64,000 bases of DNA from Nonlabens sp. MB-3u-79 (lineage in GTDB: Bacteria; Bacteroidota; Bacteroidia; Flavobacteriales; Flavobacteriaceae): positions 620,001 to 684,000 of the forward strand of contig NZ_CP025116.1 in NCBI RefSeq assembly GCF_002831625.1, written 5' to 3'. Below are positions 18,907 to 27,726 of this stretch, piece by piece. Below the pieces are notes generated by a model. It did not search any database and had not been told where the DNA came from. It was given only the letters and a program-made list of their open reading frames with translations. Within the stretch, counting starts at the first letter, position 1, and each line of letters begins with the position of its first letter. A program made the translations under genes and the position numbers.

Positions 18907-19243
18907 ATTCCTGTATCCCAAGTTCTTCTATTGGATCCCAGAAGTTTTCTTTAAAATTTGCTATTTGATCTTCTTCAATAATAAGACCTTCACTTTCTAA
19001 TAACTGTTGCATAAGGTTAGTTCCAGGAAAATGATGCTTTCCTGTAAGAACCCCATTGCGATTTACGACTCTGTGAGCGGGAACTTCAGAGTCGCTATGC
19101 GACGCATTCATGGCATAACCTACGGTTCTACTACTTCTAGGTGTACCTAGGACTTTTGCAATAGCTCCATAACTTGTAACTTTACCATAAGGAATTTGCT
19201 TGACCACTTCGTATACTCTCAAGAAGAAGTCGCTGCTGCTCAT
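18905..19243 (-). CDS. Alkyltransferase-like protein (MGMT family without the catalytic cysteine)
   Basis: A 112-residue protein of the O6-alkylguanine alkyltransferase DNA-binding domain family. The winged-helix and recognition arginine segment is present (GTPRSSRTVGYAMNA, about 33-47). The active-site motif that reads PCHRV in repair enzymes is PAHRV here, with Ala56 in place of the cysteine acceptor. Alkyltransferase-like proteins with this change bind O6-alkylguanine, cannot remove it, and hand the lesion to nucleotide excision repair. It is the last gene of a trmB/lysE-like/atl unit; its ATG overlaps the exporter's TGA by four bases. Confidence 0.88.
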   Translation of the reverse strand: MSSSDFFLRVYEVVKQIPYGKVTSYGAIAKVLGTPRSSRTVGYAMNASHSDSEVPAHRVVNRNGVLTGKHHFPGTNLMQQLLESEGLIIEEDQIANFKENFWDPIEELGIQE

Positions 19244-19866
19244 CCGTATATTCTAATGATGGTAAAAATGGCTATCAATAAGGTGAGTCCTCCTAAAATG
19301 TAATTGATTTTACGGGCAAAGGTATTGCTGTCAAAAGCAAATTTCTTTACGTATTTGATATAAGCCAGTAGCATTAAAAATGTGCCACAGGAAGCTCCTA
19401 TTATGAAAAGGTGAGCAGTAGGATAAGTAAAAACAAACAGTCCTCTCCCTGCTAGAAAAGAGCTGAACCCTATATAAAATGGAATAGGAAAAATATTTAG
19501 TACGGATAAGATAATTCCCTGAGCAAATAATTTTGCTGCAGATCTGTTGATCTCCTGAACTTCTGGCGTTCCAGAATCAAGAGCAGCCCTAATAAAAAAG
19601 AAAATGGAAAGTCCAACAAAAGCTATCACCGCAAACTGTTCTAAGAGCAACAAGGTTTCTGGATTATCATTCAATAACTTTGAAAAAAACACCCCTATAT
19701 AAACCTGTCCTACCACAACAAAAGAAGCCCCTAAAGCAAATATTACCGCCGCTTTTCTGTTTTGTTTGACACTTATTTTAGCTGCTGTAAGGTTTAATAA
19801 TCCTGGAGGAATAACTCCTACAAACCCTATTACAAGACCAAAAAACAAGTGTAATAATCCTACCAT
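19240..19866 (-). CDS. LysE-family amino-acid exporter
   Basis: A 208-residue inner-membrane protein with about six helices. The N-terminal segment GVIPPGLLNLTAAKISVKQNRKAA is the family's conserved helix-1 and loop region (about 17-40). LysE/RhtB proteins export amino acids such as lysine, arginine or homoserine lactones; the substrate is not predictable. The start ATG overlaps the trmB stop by one base and the stop overlaps the next gene by four, so expression is likely coupled. Confidence 0.85.
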   Translation of the reverse strand: MVGLLHLFFGLVIGFVGVIPPGLLNLTAAKISVKQNRKAAVIFALGASFVVVGQVYIGVFFSKLLNDNPETLLLLEQFAVIAFVGLSIFFFIRAALDSGTPEVQEINRSAAKLFAQGIILSVLNIFPIPFYIGFSSFLAGRGLFVFTYPTAHLFIIGASCGTFLMLLAYIKYVKKFAFDSNTFARKINYILGGLTLLIAIFTIIRIYG

Positions 19867-20534
19867 TACTTCAATTTAAACTTGATGTAAGTAATTGCTT
19901 TTCCTGTTTCTAAATATTGTTTTTCATAAAAAGTTTGTGTTCCTATTACTTCTTCAGGTGACTCTGTATTAGAATAAACATCATGATGAGCATATAAGAT
20001 TTCATCACCTCTTGCTTGTAATAATCCTAAGGTGTAACCGTGCATGAACTCAGAGTCTGTTTTGAGATTCATAACTCCGTCTGGTTGTAAGATGTGTTTA
20101 TATTTGGATAAAAACTCAGGGTTGGTCATCCTGTGCTTCGTGCGTTTGTATTTGATTTGAGGGTCTGGAAATGTGATCCATATTTCTTGAATTTCCGCTT
20201 TCGCGAAAGCGAAATCCACCAACTCAATCTGAGTCCTCATAAAAGCTACGTTATCAAGACCTTCCTCTAGAGCCGTTTTTGCTCCCCGCCAGAAACGCGC
20301 GCCTTTAATATCTATACCTATAAAATTGCGCTCGGGATATTTACGCGCTAAAGCGACAGCATATTCTCCTTTACCACAACCCAACTCCAGAGTTATAGGG
20401 TTATTGTTTCCAAAAAACTCCTTCCATTTTCCCTGATGTTTAAAACCAGAGACCACCTCTTCTCGAGAAGGCTGAAGGACGTTTTTGAATGTATCGTTTT
20501 CGTTAAATCGTTTGAGTTTATTCTTACTTCCCAA
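19866..20534 (-). CDS. trmB: tRNA (guanine-46-N7)-methyltransferase
   Basis: A 222-residue Rossmann-fold methyltransferase that forms m7G46 in the tRNA variable loop. The SAM-binding LELGCGKGEYAVALA is at about 49-63 and the catalytic ITFPDPQIKYKRTKHR at about 119-134. No ATG is available; the frame opens at a stop four codons earlier and TTG 20534 gives the usual MGSKNKLKRF start. A -7 box at 20565-20572 lies 30 bases upstream. Residues AFAKA (109-113) are encoded by a perfect palindrome copy at a position where other TrmB proteins, as I recall them, have a similar-length variable segment. Confidence 0.93.
   Translation of the reverse strand: MGSKNKLKRFNENDTFKNVLQPSREEVVSGFKHQGKWKEFFGNNNPITLELGCGKGEYAVALARKYPERNFIGIDIKGARFWRGAKTALEEGLDNVAFMRTQIELVDFAFAKAEIQEIWITFPDPQIKYKRTKHRMTNPEFLSKYKHILQPDGVMNLKTDSEFMHGYTLGLLQARGDEILYAHHDVYSNTESPEEVIGTQTFYEKQYLETGKAITYIKFKLK
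20196..20211. repeat. Palindrome CGCTTTCGCGAAAGCG inside trmB
   Basis: A perfect 16-base palindrome read in trmB as AFAKA (residues 109-113). No frameshift results. Confidence 0.95.
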
Positions 20535-20564
20535 TACAATTATTTAAAGGTTAATTAATATCTA

Positions 20565-20572
20565 CAAATATA
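20565..20572 (-). promoter_or_regulatory. -7 box of the trmB promoter (TATATTTG)
   Basis: A TAnnTTTG match on the minus strand, 30 bases upstream of the TTG start of trmB. No clear -33 partner. Confidence 0.45.
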
Positions 20573-20603
20573 CCTGATTACAAAGTCATTGTATATTTAC
20601 TCC

Positions 20604-21713
20604 ATGCAAAAATCAAAAAACATTTTGATTGCCCCTTTAAACTGGGGGTTAGGTCACGCCACAAGGTGTATTCCTATTATAGACGCAATTATTAAAAATG
20701 GAGACCGCCCTATTATCGCTAGTGATGGACTAGCACTAGCGCTACTTAAAAAAGAATACCCAAAACAGACCTTTATAGAACTTCCTTCTTATGACATATC
20801 CTATGCTAAAGAAGGACAAAATTTAAGGCTAAAAATGCTAAAAGACTCTCCTAAAATATGGATGGCTATACGCAATGAACATCAGATGCTTCAAGAAATC
20901 ATTCCTAAATATACTATTTCAGGAATCATCTCTGACAATAGGCTAGGACTTTACAGCAACCTCGTCCCTTCTGTAATTATAACGCATCAATTACAAGTAT
21001 TATCTGGCAGCACCACATGGTTGAGTACACAACTGCACTTACATTATATAAAAAAATACGATTACTGCTGGATTCCTGATGCAGATGGACCAGACAACCT
21101 CTCTGGCAAACTATCCTATAACGAGGATTTTGAAATTGAGAAAGTGTATTTAGGACCTCTTTCTAGATTTAAGAATACCGGTAATTACCAAAAAAAATAC
21201 GATCTAATGGTATTGCTCTCCGGCCCAGAACCGCAAAGAGGTATTCAAGAGAAAAGATTGCTTACGGAGCTCAAAACATATAAGGGAGAGGTATTATTTA
21301 TAGCCGGTAAAGTAGAAAAAGAACAAAAGGTAGAGAAAAAAGGACGCCTTACTTATTACAACTATCTTTCTACAGATGGATTACAAAAAGCACTAGATCG
21401 TTCAGAAATGGTGTTGAGTAGAAGTGGTTATACAACTATTATGGACCTACAAAAGATGGGTAAAAAAGCATTTTTTATCCCTACCCCAGGTCAGTTTGAA
21501 CAAGAATACCTCGCAGAATTGTTAGATCAAAAAGAGATTGTTCCCTACGCTACTCAAGAAGATTTTCACATACAAATGCTCTCTCGCGTAGAGCACTATA
21601 AAGGATTGGGAAGTATTCAATCTTCTTCAAGGTCGCTTTCTTCGATTTTGGAAGAAACTTTTTCTAGCGTAAATGAAAATTCAGATCCTATCCCTAGCTC
21701 GCTATCTACATAA
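20604..21713 (+). CDS. Glycosyltransferase (GT28/MurG-like)
   Basis: A 369-residue GT-B-fold glycosyltransferase. The N-terminal APLNWGLGHATRCIPI resembles the glycine-rich loop of MurG and related UDP-sugar enzymes, and the C-terminal half has the donor-site region SRSGYTTIMDLQKMGKKAFFIPTPGQFEQ, split here for reference, with the GYTTI and PTPGQFEQEYLA motifs. The acceptor is unknown. I chose ATG 20604 over the TTG at 20589. The last 32 codons or so overlap the sensor kinase gene tail to tail by 97 bases; the ending (SSSRSLSSILEETFSS...) is low-complexity and looks like read-through past an ancestral stop. Confidence 0.78.
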   Translation: MQKSKNILIAPLNWGLGHATRCIPIIDAIIKNGDRPIIASDGLALALLKKEYPKQTFIELPSYDISYAKEGQNLRLKMLKDSPKIWMAIRNEHQMLQEIIPKYTISGIISDNRLGLYSNLVPSVIITHQLQVLSGSTTWLSTQLHLHYIKKYDYCWIPDADGPDNLSGKLSYNEDFEIEKVYLGPLSRFKNTGNYQKKYDLMVLLSGPEPQRGIQEKRLLTELKTYKGEVLFIAGKVEKEQKVEKKGRLTYYNYLSTDGLQKALDRSEMVLSRSGYTTIMDLQKMGKKAFFIPTPGQFEQEYLAELLDQKEIVPYATQEDFHIQMLSRVEHYKGLGSIQSSSRSLSSILEETFSSVNENSDPIPSSLST

Positions 21714-22705
21714 ATACGCTCTCCATGGGCTTCTACAATATGCTTAACGATCGCAAGTCCTAAACCAGAACCCCCTTCTTTACGTGATCCAGTTCTATCC
21801 ACTCTAAAGAACCGTTCAAATAATCTAGGGATAAACTCTGGTTTAATTCCTTCCCCATTATCAGTTACCCTTAAAATAGCTTTATTATTGATGAGATCTT
21901 CTACAGCTACTTCGGTGGTTCCATTTTGTTTCCCGTATTTAATAGAGTTCACAATAAGGTTTGAAATCACTTGAAGTATTCTTTCTTGGTCTGCATAGAC
22001 CATGACAGGTTGATCGTATTTCATATCAAAGACTAAAGAAATATTTTTCTTTGCTGCCTTCATTTCAAACTGATCAAAAACCTGCTTTACCAAGGTAATG
22101 ACGTCAAAGTTTTCCTTATCTAGACTCATATCGCCAACTTCTAGTCTGGTGATCATATCCATATCCTTTACAATATATGTAAGTCGCTCCACCCCTTTTT
22201 GAGCTCGCTCCAGGTATTTCTTACGTATGGCTTTGTCCTTATGCGCGCCATCTATAAGTGTATCTATATAGCCTTGTACCGTAAACAAAGGAGTCTTCAA
22301 TTCATGAGATATATTTCCTAAGAATTCTTTCCTGTAGTTCTCTCGTATTTGAAGCGTTTCTATTTCTATTTTTTTGTTTCGGGCAAATCGTTCTACTTGC
22401 TCCTTCAGTGTGCGCATGTCTGTTGCAATCTCACGATCATCAAAACTACTAGATTCTAAAAGTGAAACATCTTCATAGATGCGTTTGATACGACGGTAAA
22501 TAAATCGCTGCACCCGATATTGAATAATCACAAAACACAGAATAAAACCGGCCATGGTGATTCCTAAAAGAATAGGAGCAGGAAGCTGGACCCCATCAAT
22601 AAAGGTAACTAAGAATAAAATTAAAAATAGGAAAGCTGTAATATAGATCGATGATCTAATGGCAAATCGGTAACTTTTTCTTTGTGACGGCGTATTATTT
22701 GACAT
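21617..22705 (-). CDS. Sensor histidine kinase, PhoR-like
   Basis: A 362-residue membrane kinase. Two membrane helices (about 18-38 and 43-62) flank only a few periplasmic residues, so it probably senses via the membrane or a partner. A HAMP-like linker (about 63-110) leads to the HisKA box NISHELKTP with phospho-acceptor His134, followed by N box (NLIVNSIKYG), G1 (DNGEGI) and GSGLGLAIVKHI in the ATPase domain. Its ATG overlaps the response regulator's stop by 11 bases, so the two are one unit. The stimulus is unknown; phosphate response is suggested only by similarity to PhoR. Confidence 0.88.
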   Translation of the reverse strand: MSNNTPSQRKSYRFAIRSSIYITAFLFLILFLVTFIDGVQLPAPILLGITMAGFILCFVIIQYRVQRFIYRRIKRIYEDVSLLESSSFDDREIATDMRTLKEQVERFARNKKIEIETLQIRENYRKEFLGNISHELKTPLFTVQGYIDTLIDGAHKDKAIRKKYLERAQKGVERLTYIVKDMDMITRLEVGDMSLDKENFDVITLVKQVFDQFEMKAAKKNISLVFDMKYDQPVMVYADQERILQVISNLIVNSIKYGKQNGTTEVAVEDLINNKAILRVTDNGEGIKPEFIPRLFERFFRVDRTGSRKEGGSGLGLAIVKHIVEAHGERIYVDSELGIGSEFSFTLEKVSSKIEESDLEED

Positions 22706-23393
22706 ACTTATAACCTACACCTTTGACAGTTTTAAAACTATCATCACCCAGTTTCTCTCGCAGCTTTCTAATATGAACATCTATAGTGCGCCCTCCTACA
22801 ATGACTTCGTTACCCCATACTACATCTAGAATTTCTTCTCGTTTAAATACCTTACCTGGCTTTGTAGTGAGCAGGGAAAGCAACTCAAATTCTTTGCGAG
22901 GCAAGATCATTTCTTCTTTCTTAAAGACTATTTTGTATTGATCTCTATCGATGATAAGGTCACCTAACTTTACAATATTTGAGGTGGCTGCTGCGGCACT
23001 CTCTCTGCGTCTTAAAAGTGACTTCACTTTAGAGACTAAAACACGCGGCTTTACCGGTTTAGTAATATAATCATCTGCTCCTGCATCAAAACCTGCAATC
23101 ATGGAGTAATCTTCTCCTCTAGCGGTGAGAAAAGTAATCACGGTGCCATCTAACTCGGGTAGTTTACGCATTTTCTCGCAAGCTTCTATTCCGTCCATTA
23201 CTGGCATCATCACATCTAAGATAATGAGATCTGGCTTTTTCTTTTTTGCTTTTTTGAGGGCTTCTTCACCATTTTCAGCCGTATAGACTTGATATCCTTC
23301 GTTTCTCAAATTATATCCTACTATTTCTAGAATATCCGGCTCATCATCTACTAATAGAATTTTGGCTTTAGCGTCTTTCATTTCTTCTTTCAT
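22695..23393 (-). CDS. OmpR/PhoB-family response regulator
   Basis: A 232-residue regulator. The receiver domain (about 10-125) has the acidic pair VDDE (15-18), phospho-acceptor Asp60 in LIILDVMMP, and Lys near 110 in DYITKPVKPR. The winged-helix domain (about 140-232) contains RKEFELLSLL and the transactivation/recognition region GRTIDVHIRKLREKLG. It is first in an operon with the sensor kinase. The 450-base upstream region carries the largest version of the window's palindrome. Its targets are unknown; PhoB-like function would be expected from the pair's similarity to PhoR/PhoB. Confidence 0.9.
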   Translation of the reverse strand: MKEEMKDAKAKILLVDDEPDILEIVGYNLRNEGYQVYTAENGEEALKKAKKKKPDLIILDVMMPVMDGIEACEKMRKLPELDGTVITFLTARGEDYSMIAGFDAGADDYITKPVKPRVLVSKVKSLLRRRESAAAATSNIVKLGDLIIDRDQYKIVFKKEEMILPRKEFELLSLLTTKPGKVFKREEILDVVWGNEVIVGGRTIDVHIRKLREKLGDDSFKTVKGVGYKYVK

Positions 23394-23500
23394 ATGCTTA
23401 GAAGGCTAAATTAATAAGATAGTTACGCAATGATTTTAAATTCATGTTAGCTTTAGGTTAACTCCCTGTTTTGAAAGATGGAAGTTATGAAAATAATTTA

Positions 23501-23530
23501 TGTAATCTGCTTTCGCGAAAGCGGATTACA
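23501..23530. repeat. Extended 30-base inverted repeat around the palindrome core
   Basis: The GCTTTCGCGAAAGC core (23509-23522) is flanked by TGTAATC on the left and GATTACA on the right, with a single T/G mismatch inside each flank. As RNA this would be an almost fully paired hairpin. It lies about 110 bases upstream of the response regulator start. Confidence 0.9.
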
Positions 23531-23821
23531 TAAAACTTTGAAGACAAATCGTAATACGCTAGTAATCATGTAGTTTTAAGTCATTATTGCACTCATATAA
23601 TAACTGATCGCTCCTAGATCGCACTTTATTAAAACCAACTATTTATAAAAAATGAAGCAAATTTACTTTAGCGACAAATAAAGGGTGATTTGTCAACGCA
23701 AATAATGATGTAATACCAGGTGCTGGAAAAAGAACATCTAGCTTTTCCTTAGATTTGCGGTTAATCTAACTTTAGAGGCTGATAGCATAGGCCTGATAAT
23801 AGTTCCTGGTGCTTTTTTATT

Positions 23822-23829
23822 TACTTTTG
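23822..23829 (+). promoter_or_regulatory. -7 box of the LuxE-like gene (TACTTTTG)
   Basis: A TAnnTTTG match ending 15 bases before the GTG at 23845. It argues that translation starts at 23845 rather than at a GTG further upstream at 23809. No clear -33 box. Confidence 0.45.
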
Positions 23830-23844
23830 CGTCAAATTACCGAT

Positions 23845-24851
<1,007 letters not shown>

Positions 24852-24893
24852 AAACCCCTATGACTTTTTAAAAAAAGTCATAGGGGTTTTTTA
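24852..24893. terminator. Bidirectional terminator between the LuxE-like gene and tyrS
   Basis: An 18-base stem (24852-24869 with 24872-24889, arm AAACCCCTATGACTTTTT) with a tiny loop gives T-runs in both directions and serves both convergent genes. Confidence 0.9.
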
Positions 24894-24906
24894 TAAAGAC
24901 TAAGAA

Positions 24907-26205
24907 TTACTTCAACACCACTAAAAAATAATTCTTCTTACCGCGTTGCAACAAGATCATATTACCAGCAATCACATCTTCTTTTGTGATCATTTTATCT
25001 TCGGTGATCTTATTTTTATTGACACTTAGACTGTTTTCTTTAAGCGCTCTGCGCACTTCAGCATTAGAACTTAAGAAACCTGTAGTTTCATTCATAAAAG
25101 TAACCACATCCACTCCGTTTTCTATTGCAGCTTTGTCAATTTCCACTTGCGGCACACCATCAAAAATCTCTAGTAAAGTCGCTTGGTCCATTTTACCCCA
25201 TTGCTCTGGAGTTACCTTTTTAGAAAAAAGAATTCCAGAAGCTTCTACAGCAGTTTCATAAGCCTCTTGACCGTGAACCATAGTGGTTACTTCTTCGGCA
25301 AGTCGTTTTTGTAGAGCTCTATAACCTGGGTCTTTTTGATGTTCTTCAATAAGGGCATCGCAAGTTTCTTGATCTAAGAAAGTAAAAATCTTGATCCAGT
25401 TTACAGCGTCATCATCTGTTGCTGTAATCCAAAACTGATAGAATTTATAAACGCTTGTTTTATCAGTATCCAGCCAGATATTCCCACCTTCTGTTTTACC
25501 AAATTTTGTTCCATCTGCTTTTGTTACTAGTGGTGTGGTAATCGCATAAGCTTTACCTCTCGCCTTGCGCCTTATCAATTCTGTTCCTGTGGTTATATTT
25601 CCCCATTGGTCAGAACCACCTATTTGAAGTTTACAAGCTTCGTTTTCATAAAGATGTAAGTAATCATAGCCTTGGAATAACTGGTAAGTAAATTCTGTAA
25701 AACTCATTCCGTCTCCTTCTCCAGACACGCGTTTTTTTACAGACTCTTTGGCCATCATGTAATTAACGGTAATATGTTTTCCTATATCACGAGCAAAATC
25801 GATAAGGCTGAAGTCTTTCATCCAGTCGTAATTATTGACCAACTTTGCACGTGTGGCTTCTTCACCACCTTCAAAATCTATAAATCTAGCAATCACACTT
25901 TTTACTCCAGCGATATTTTTATCGAGAATATCCTGAGTCAGCAAATTACGCTCGGCACTCTTACCACTAGGATCACCTATCATACCAGTCGCCCCGCCTA
26001 CCAGCGCAATAGGTCTATGACCCGCACGCTGTAAATGCATGAGTAATATGATCTGTACAAGACTTCCTATATGAAGAGAATCTGCGGTAGGGTCAAAACC
26101 TATGTAACCAGAAACAACTTCACTTTGAAGCATTTCTTCCGTATCTGGCATGATATCATGTATCATCCCACGCCATTTTAATTCTTGTACAAAGTTGTAA
26201 GCCAT
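24907..26205 (-). CDS. tyrS: Tyrosyl-tRNA synthetase
   Basis: A 432-residue class I synthetase that charges tRNA-Tyr. The HIGH-type motif is HIGS at 45-48, the tyrosine-pocket segment GGSDQWGN is near 197-204, and the KMSKS-type motif is KFGKT at 234-238. A C-terminal S4-like RNA-binding domain ends the protein (about 365-432). Length and motif spacing are those of the bacterial TyrRS family. ATG 26205 lies 19 bases downstream of a -7 box at 26225-26232. It is monocistronic. Confidence 0.96.
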   Translation of the reverse strand: MAYNFVQELKWRGMIHDIMPDTEEMLQSEVVSGYIGFDPTADSLHIGSLVQIILLMHLQRAGHRPIALVGGATGMIGDPSGKSAERNLLTQDILDKNIAGVKSVIARFIDFEGGEEATRAKLVNNYDWMKDFSLIDFARDIGKHITVNYMMAKESVKKRVSGEGDGMSFTEFTYQLFQGYDYLHLYENEACKLQIGGSDQWGNITTGTELIRRKARGKAYAITTPLVTKADGTKFGKTEGGNIWLDTDKTSVYKFYQFWITATDDDAVNWIKIFTFLDQETCDALIEEHQKDPGYRALQKRLAEEVTTMVHGQEAYETAVEASGILFSKKVTPEQWGKMDQATLLEIFDGVPQVEIDKAAIENGVDVVTFMNETTGFLSSNAEVRRALKENSLSVNKNKITEDKMITKEDVIAGNMILLQRGKKNYFLVVLK

Positions 26206-26224
26206 AATTGAAGTTTTACGGCTG

Positions 26225-26232
26225 CAAATATA
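26225..26232 (-). promoter_or_regulatory. -7 box of the tyrS promoter (TATATTTG)
   Basis: A TAnnTTTG match on the minus strand, 19 bases upstream of the tyrS ATG. Confidence 0.5.
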
Positions 26233-26288
26233 TGTGGTTTGGGTGTTTTTAAAGGTTTTTTAAGTCTTGTATTGTTTATTTTTACACT

Positions 26289-27287
26289 ATGATTTTAATC
26301 ACAGGGGCAACAGGATTAGTAGGGGGACATTTGTTATACCGCTTTCGCGAAAGCGGAAAAAACATCATCGCCACCTATCGTGACCTGAAAAGCTTAGATA
26401 AAACTCGGGAAATCTTTGAGTCTTATGAAAAAGGTGCTGCTGCCCAAGTAGATACTTTTCAATGGAAGCAAGCAGATATTCTTGAAATACCAAGCCTAGA
26501 AATAGCCATGCAAAATGTGACAACGGTTTATCATTGTGCCGCTGCTATAGATCATCTTCCTTTTGAGGAAATGAAAAACAGCAACATGCGCGGTACAGAA
26601 AATATGATAAATGTAGCTCTCGCTCTGGGGGTTAAGAAGTTTTGCCATGTAAGCAGTATAGCAGCATTGGGCGAAGCTGTGGGGAATAGAGCTGTAAATG
26701 AAGACGATTTTTTCAATCTCGACGGTCTGAATACCGATTATGCGATTACTAAATTTGGCGCAGAAATGGAAGCTTGGCGAGGAAATCAAGAAGACATGGA
26801 TGTCATCATCATCAATCCAGGTGTTATCATTGGGGAAGGAAACTGGGAACGTGGCTCTGGTCAACTGATCAGTAAAACAGCCTCTGGAAATAAATTTTAC
26901 ACCAAGGGTAGCAGCGGTTTTATAGATGTGCGAGATGTCACAAGAGCTATGCAATACCTTACAGAAAGTGATCTTAAAAATGAGAGGTATATTCTCGTTT
27001 CAGAAAATAAAACCTATCGCGAGGTGTTAGATCTCATTGCTCTTAGCTTACAGAAACGCAAGCCCAATATTCAACTTAAAAGCGGTGTTTTAAAATTGAT
27101 TTCTCACCTGCTTAAAGCTCCTAACTTCTTCGGTTTTCCACTTCAATTAAGTATGGCAAAAGTGCAGTCCATGACTTCAAAAACTAGGTATTCTAATACT
27201 AAAATTAAAAAGGTCTTGAATTTTGAGTTGACGCCTATACAGGAAGCTATTGATCGAGTGGCTACTTTTTACAGGCAAAGGAGCTAA
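26289..27287 (+). CDS. NAD-dependent epimerase/dehydratase (extended SDR)
   Basis: A 332-residue Rossmann-fold oxidoreductase. The cofactor loop GATGLVGGH is at 6-14 and the catalytic YAITK is near 155-159, with SSIAALG upstream supplying the serine. The length suits sugar-nucleotide epimerases, dihydroflavonol-reductase-like or hydroxysteroid-dehydrogenase-like enzymes; the substrate is unknown. Residues RFRES (18-22), right after the cofactor loop, are encoded by a perfect palindrome. It ends one base before the convergent DUF4296 gene stop, with no terminator between them. Confidence 0.88.
   Translation: MILITGATGLVGGHLLYRFRESGKNIIATYRDLKSLDKTREIFESYEKGAAAQVDTFQWKQADILEIPSLEIAMQNVTTVYHCAAAIDHLPFEEMKNSNMRGTENMINVALALGVKKFCHVSSIAALGEAVGNRAVNEDDFFNLDGLNTDYAITKFGAEMEAWRGNQEDMDVIIINPGVIIGEGNWERGSGQLISKTASGNKFYTKGSSGFIDVRDVTRAMQYLTESDLKNERYILVSENKTYREVLDLIALSLQKRKPNIQLKSGVLKLISHLLKAPNFFGFPLQLSMAKVQSMTSKTRYSNTKIKKVLNFELTPIQEAIDRVATFYRQRS
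26339..26356. repeat. Palindrome inside the epimerase gene (18-base arms)
   Basis: The perfect 18-base palindrome CCGCTTTCGCGAAAGCGG reads RFRES at residues 18-22 of the epimerase. Confidence 0.95.
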
Positions 27288-27288
27288 T

Positions 27289-27726
27289 TTAAAGTTCTTC
27301 GTCAGGATCTGATTTCTCAAGTTCTTTAATGCGATTCTTAGGTATATTGTTAGAAACACGCCTCTTCTCCTCTGTATTAATTCTTTCCTGTCTTGCGTTT
27401 AGAGAATCCTGTAACGTTTTAAAATTTTCTTGAACCTCATCCATGATCAAAAGGTACTCTTCTATTCGGTCTGTATAATAATTCAAATTCTCCTGAAAAG
27501 TAATGCTATCCATATCATACTTCTCATATAAAAAAGAACTGGGCTGGACACCCGTTTGGAGATAGGCCCCTTTATTAGAAGAAATAGCCCCCTCAACTAG
27601 GTATAAATCTGTTATTAACGCAGCCATTTTATCTTTAGAAAACAAATTTTCTGGCTGAGGAGATTTCTCCACATCAGAACATGATAATGTAAAAAGCACT
27701 AAAATGACTACGGCTATTTTATTCAT
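27289..27726 (-). CDS. DUF4296 lipoprotein
   Basis: A 145-residue predicted lipoprotein. The lipobox LSCS puts the lipidated cysteine near residue 16. The conserved DUF4296 region covers about 28-100, with MAALITDLYLVEGAI and the later YDMDSITFQENLNYY. The last 50 residues are charged and probably coiled. It is third in a GT2/dihydroorotase/DUF4296 operon; its ATG overlaps the dihydroorotase TGA by four bases. No function is known. In several flavobacteria this order is retained, which suggests coupling without saying why. Confidence 0.85.
   Translation of the reverse strand: MNKIAVVILVLFTLSCSDVEKSPQPENLFSKDKMAALITDLYLVEGAISSNKGAYLQTGVQPSSFLYEKYDMDSITFQENLNYYTDRIEEYLLIMDEVQENFKTLQDSLNARQERINTEEKRRVSNNIPKNRIKELEKSDPDEEL

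Larger units (their letters stand above)
23394..23844. other. 451-base gene-free region between divergent genes
   Basis: This is the only gap over 300 bases. It holds the extended palindrome at 23501-23530, minus-strand and plus-strand -7-like boxes at 23658-23665 (TAAATTTG), 23750-23757 (TAGATTTG) and 23822-23829 (TACTTTTG), and no credible reading frame. It could contain a small RNA or a long leader for the response-regulator transcript, but nothing decides this. Confidence 0.5.
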
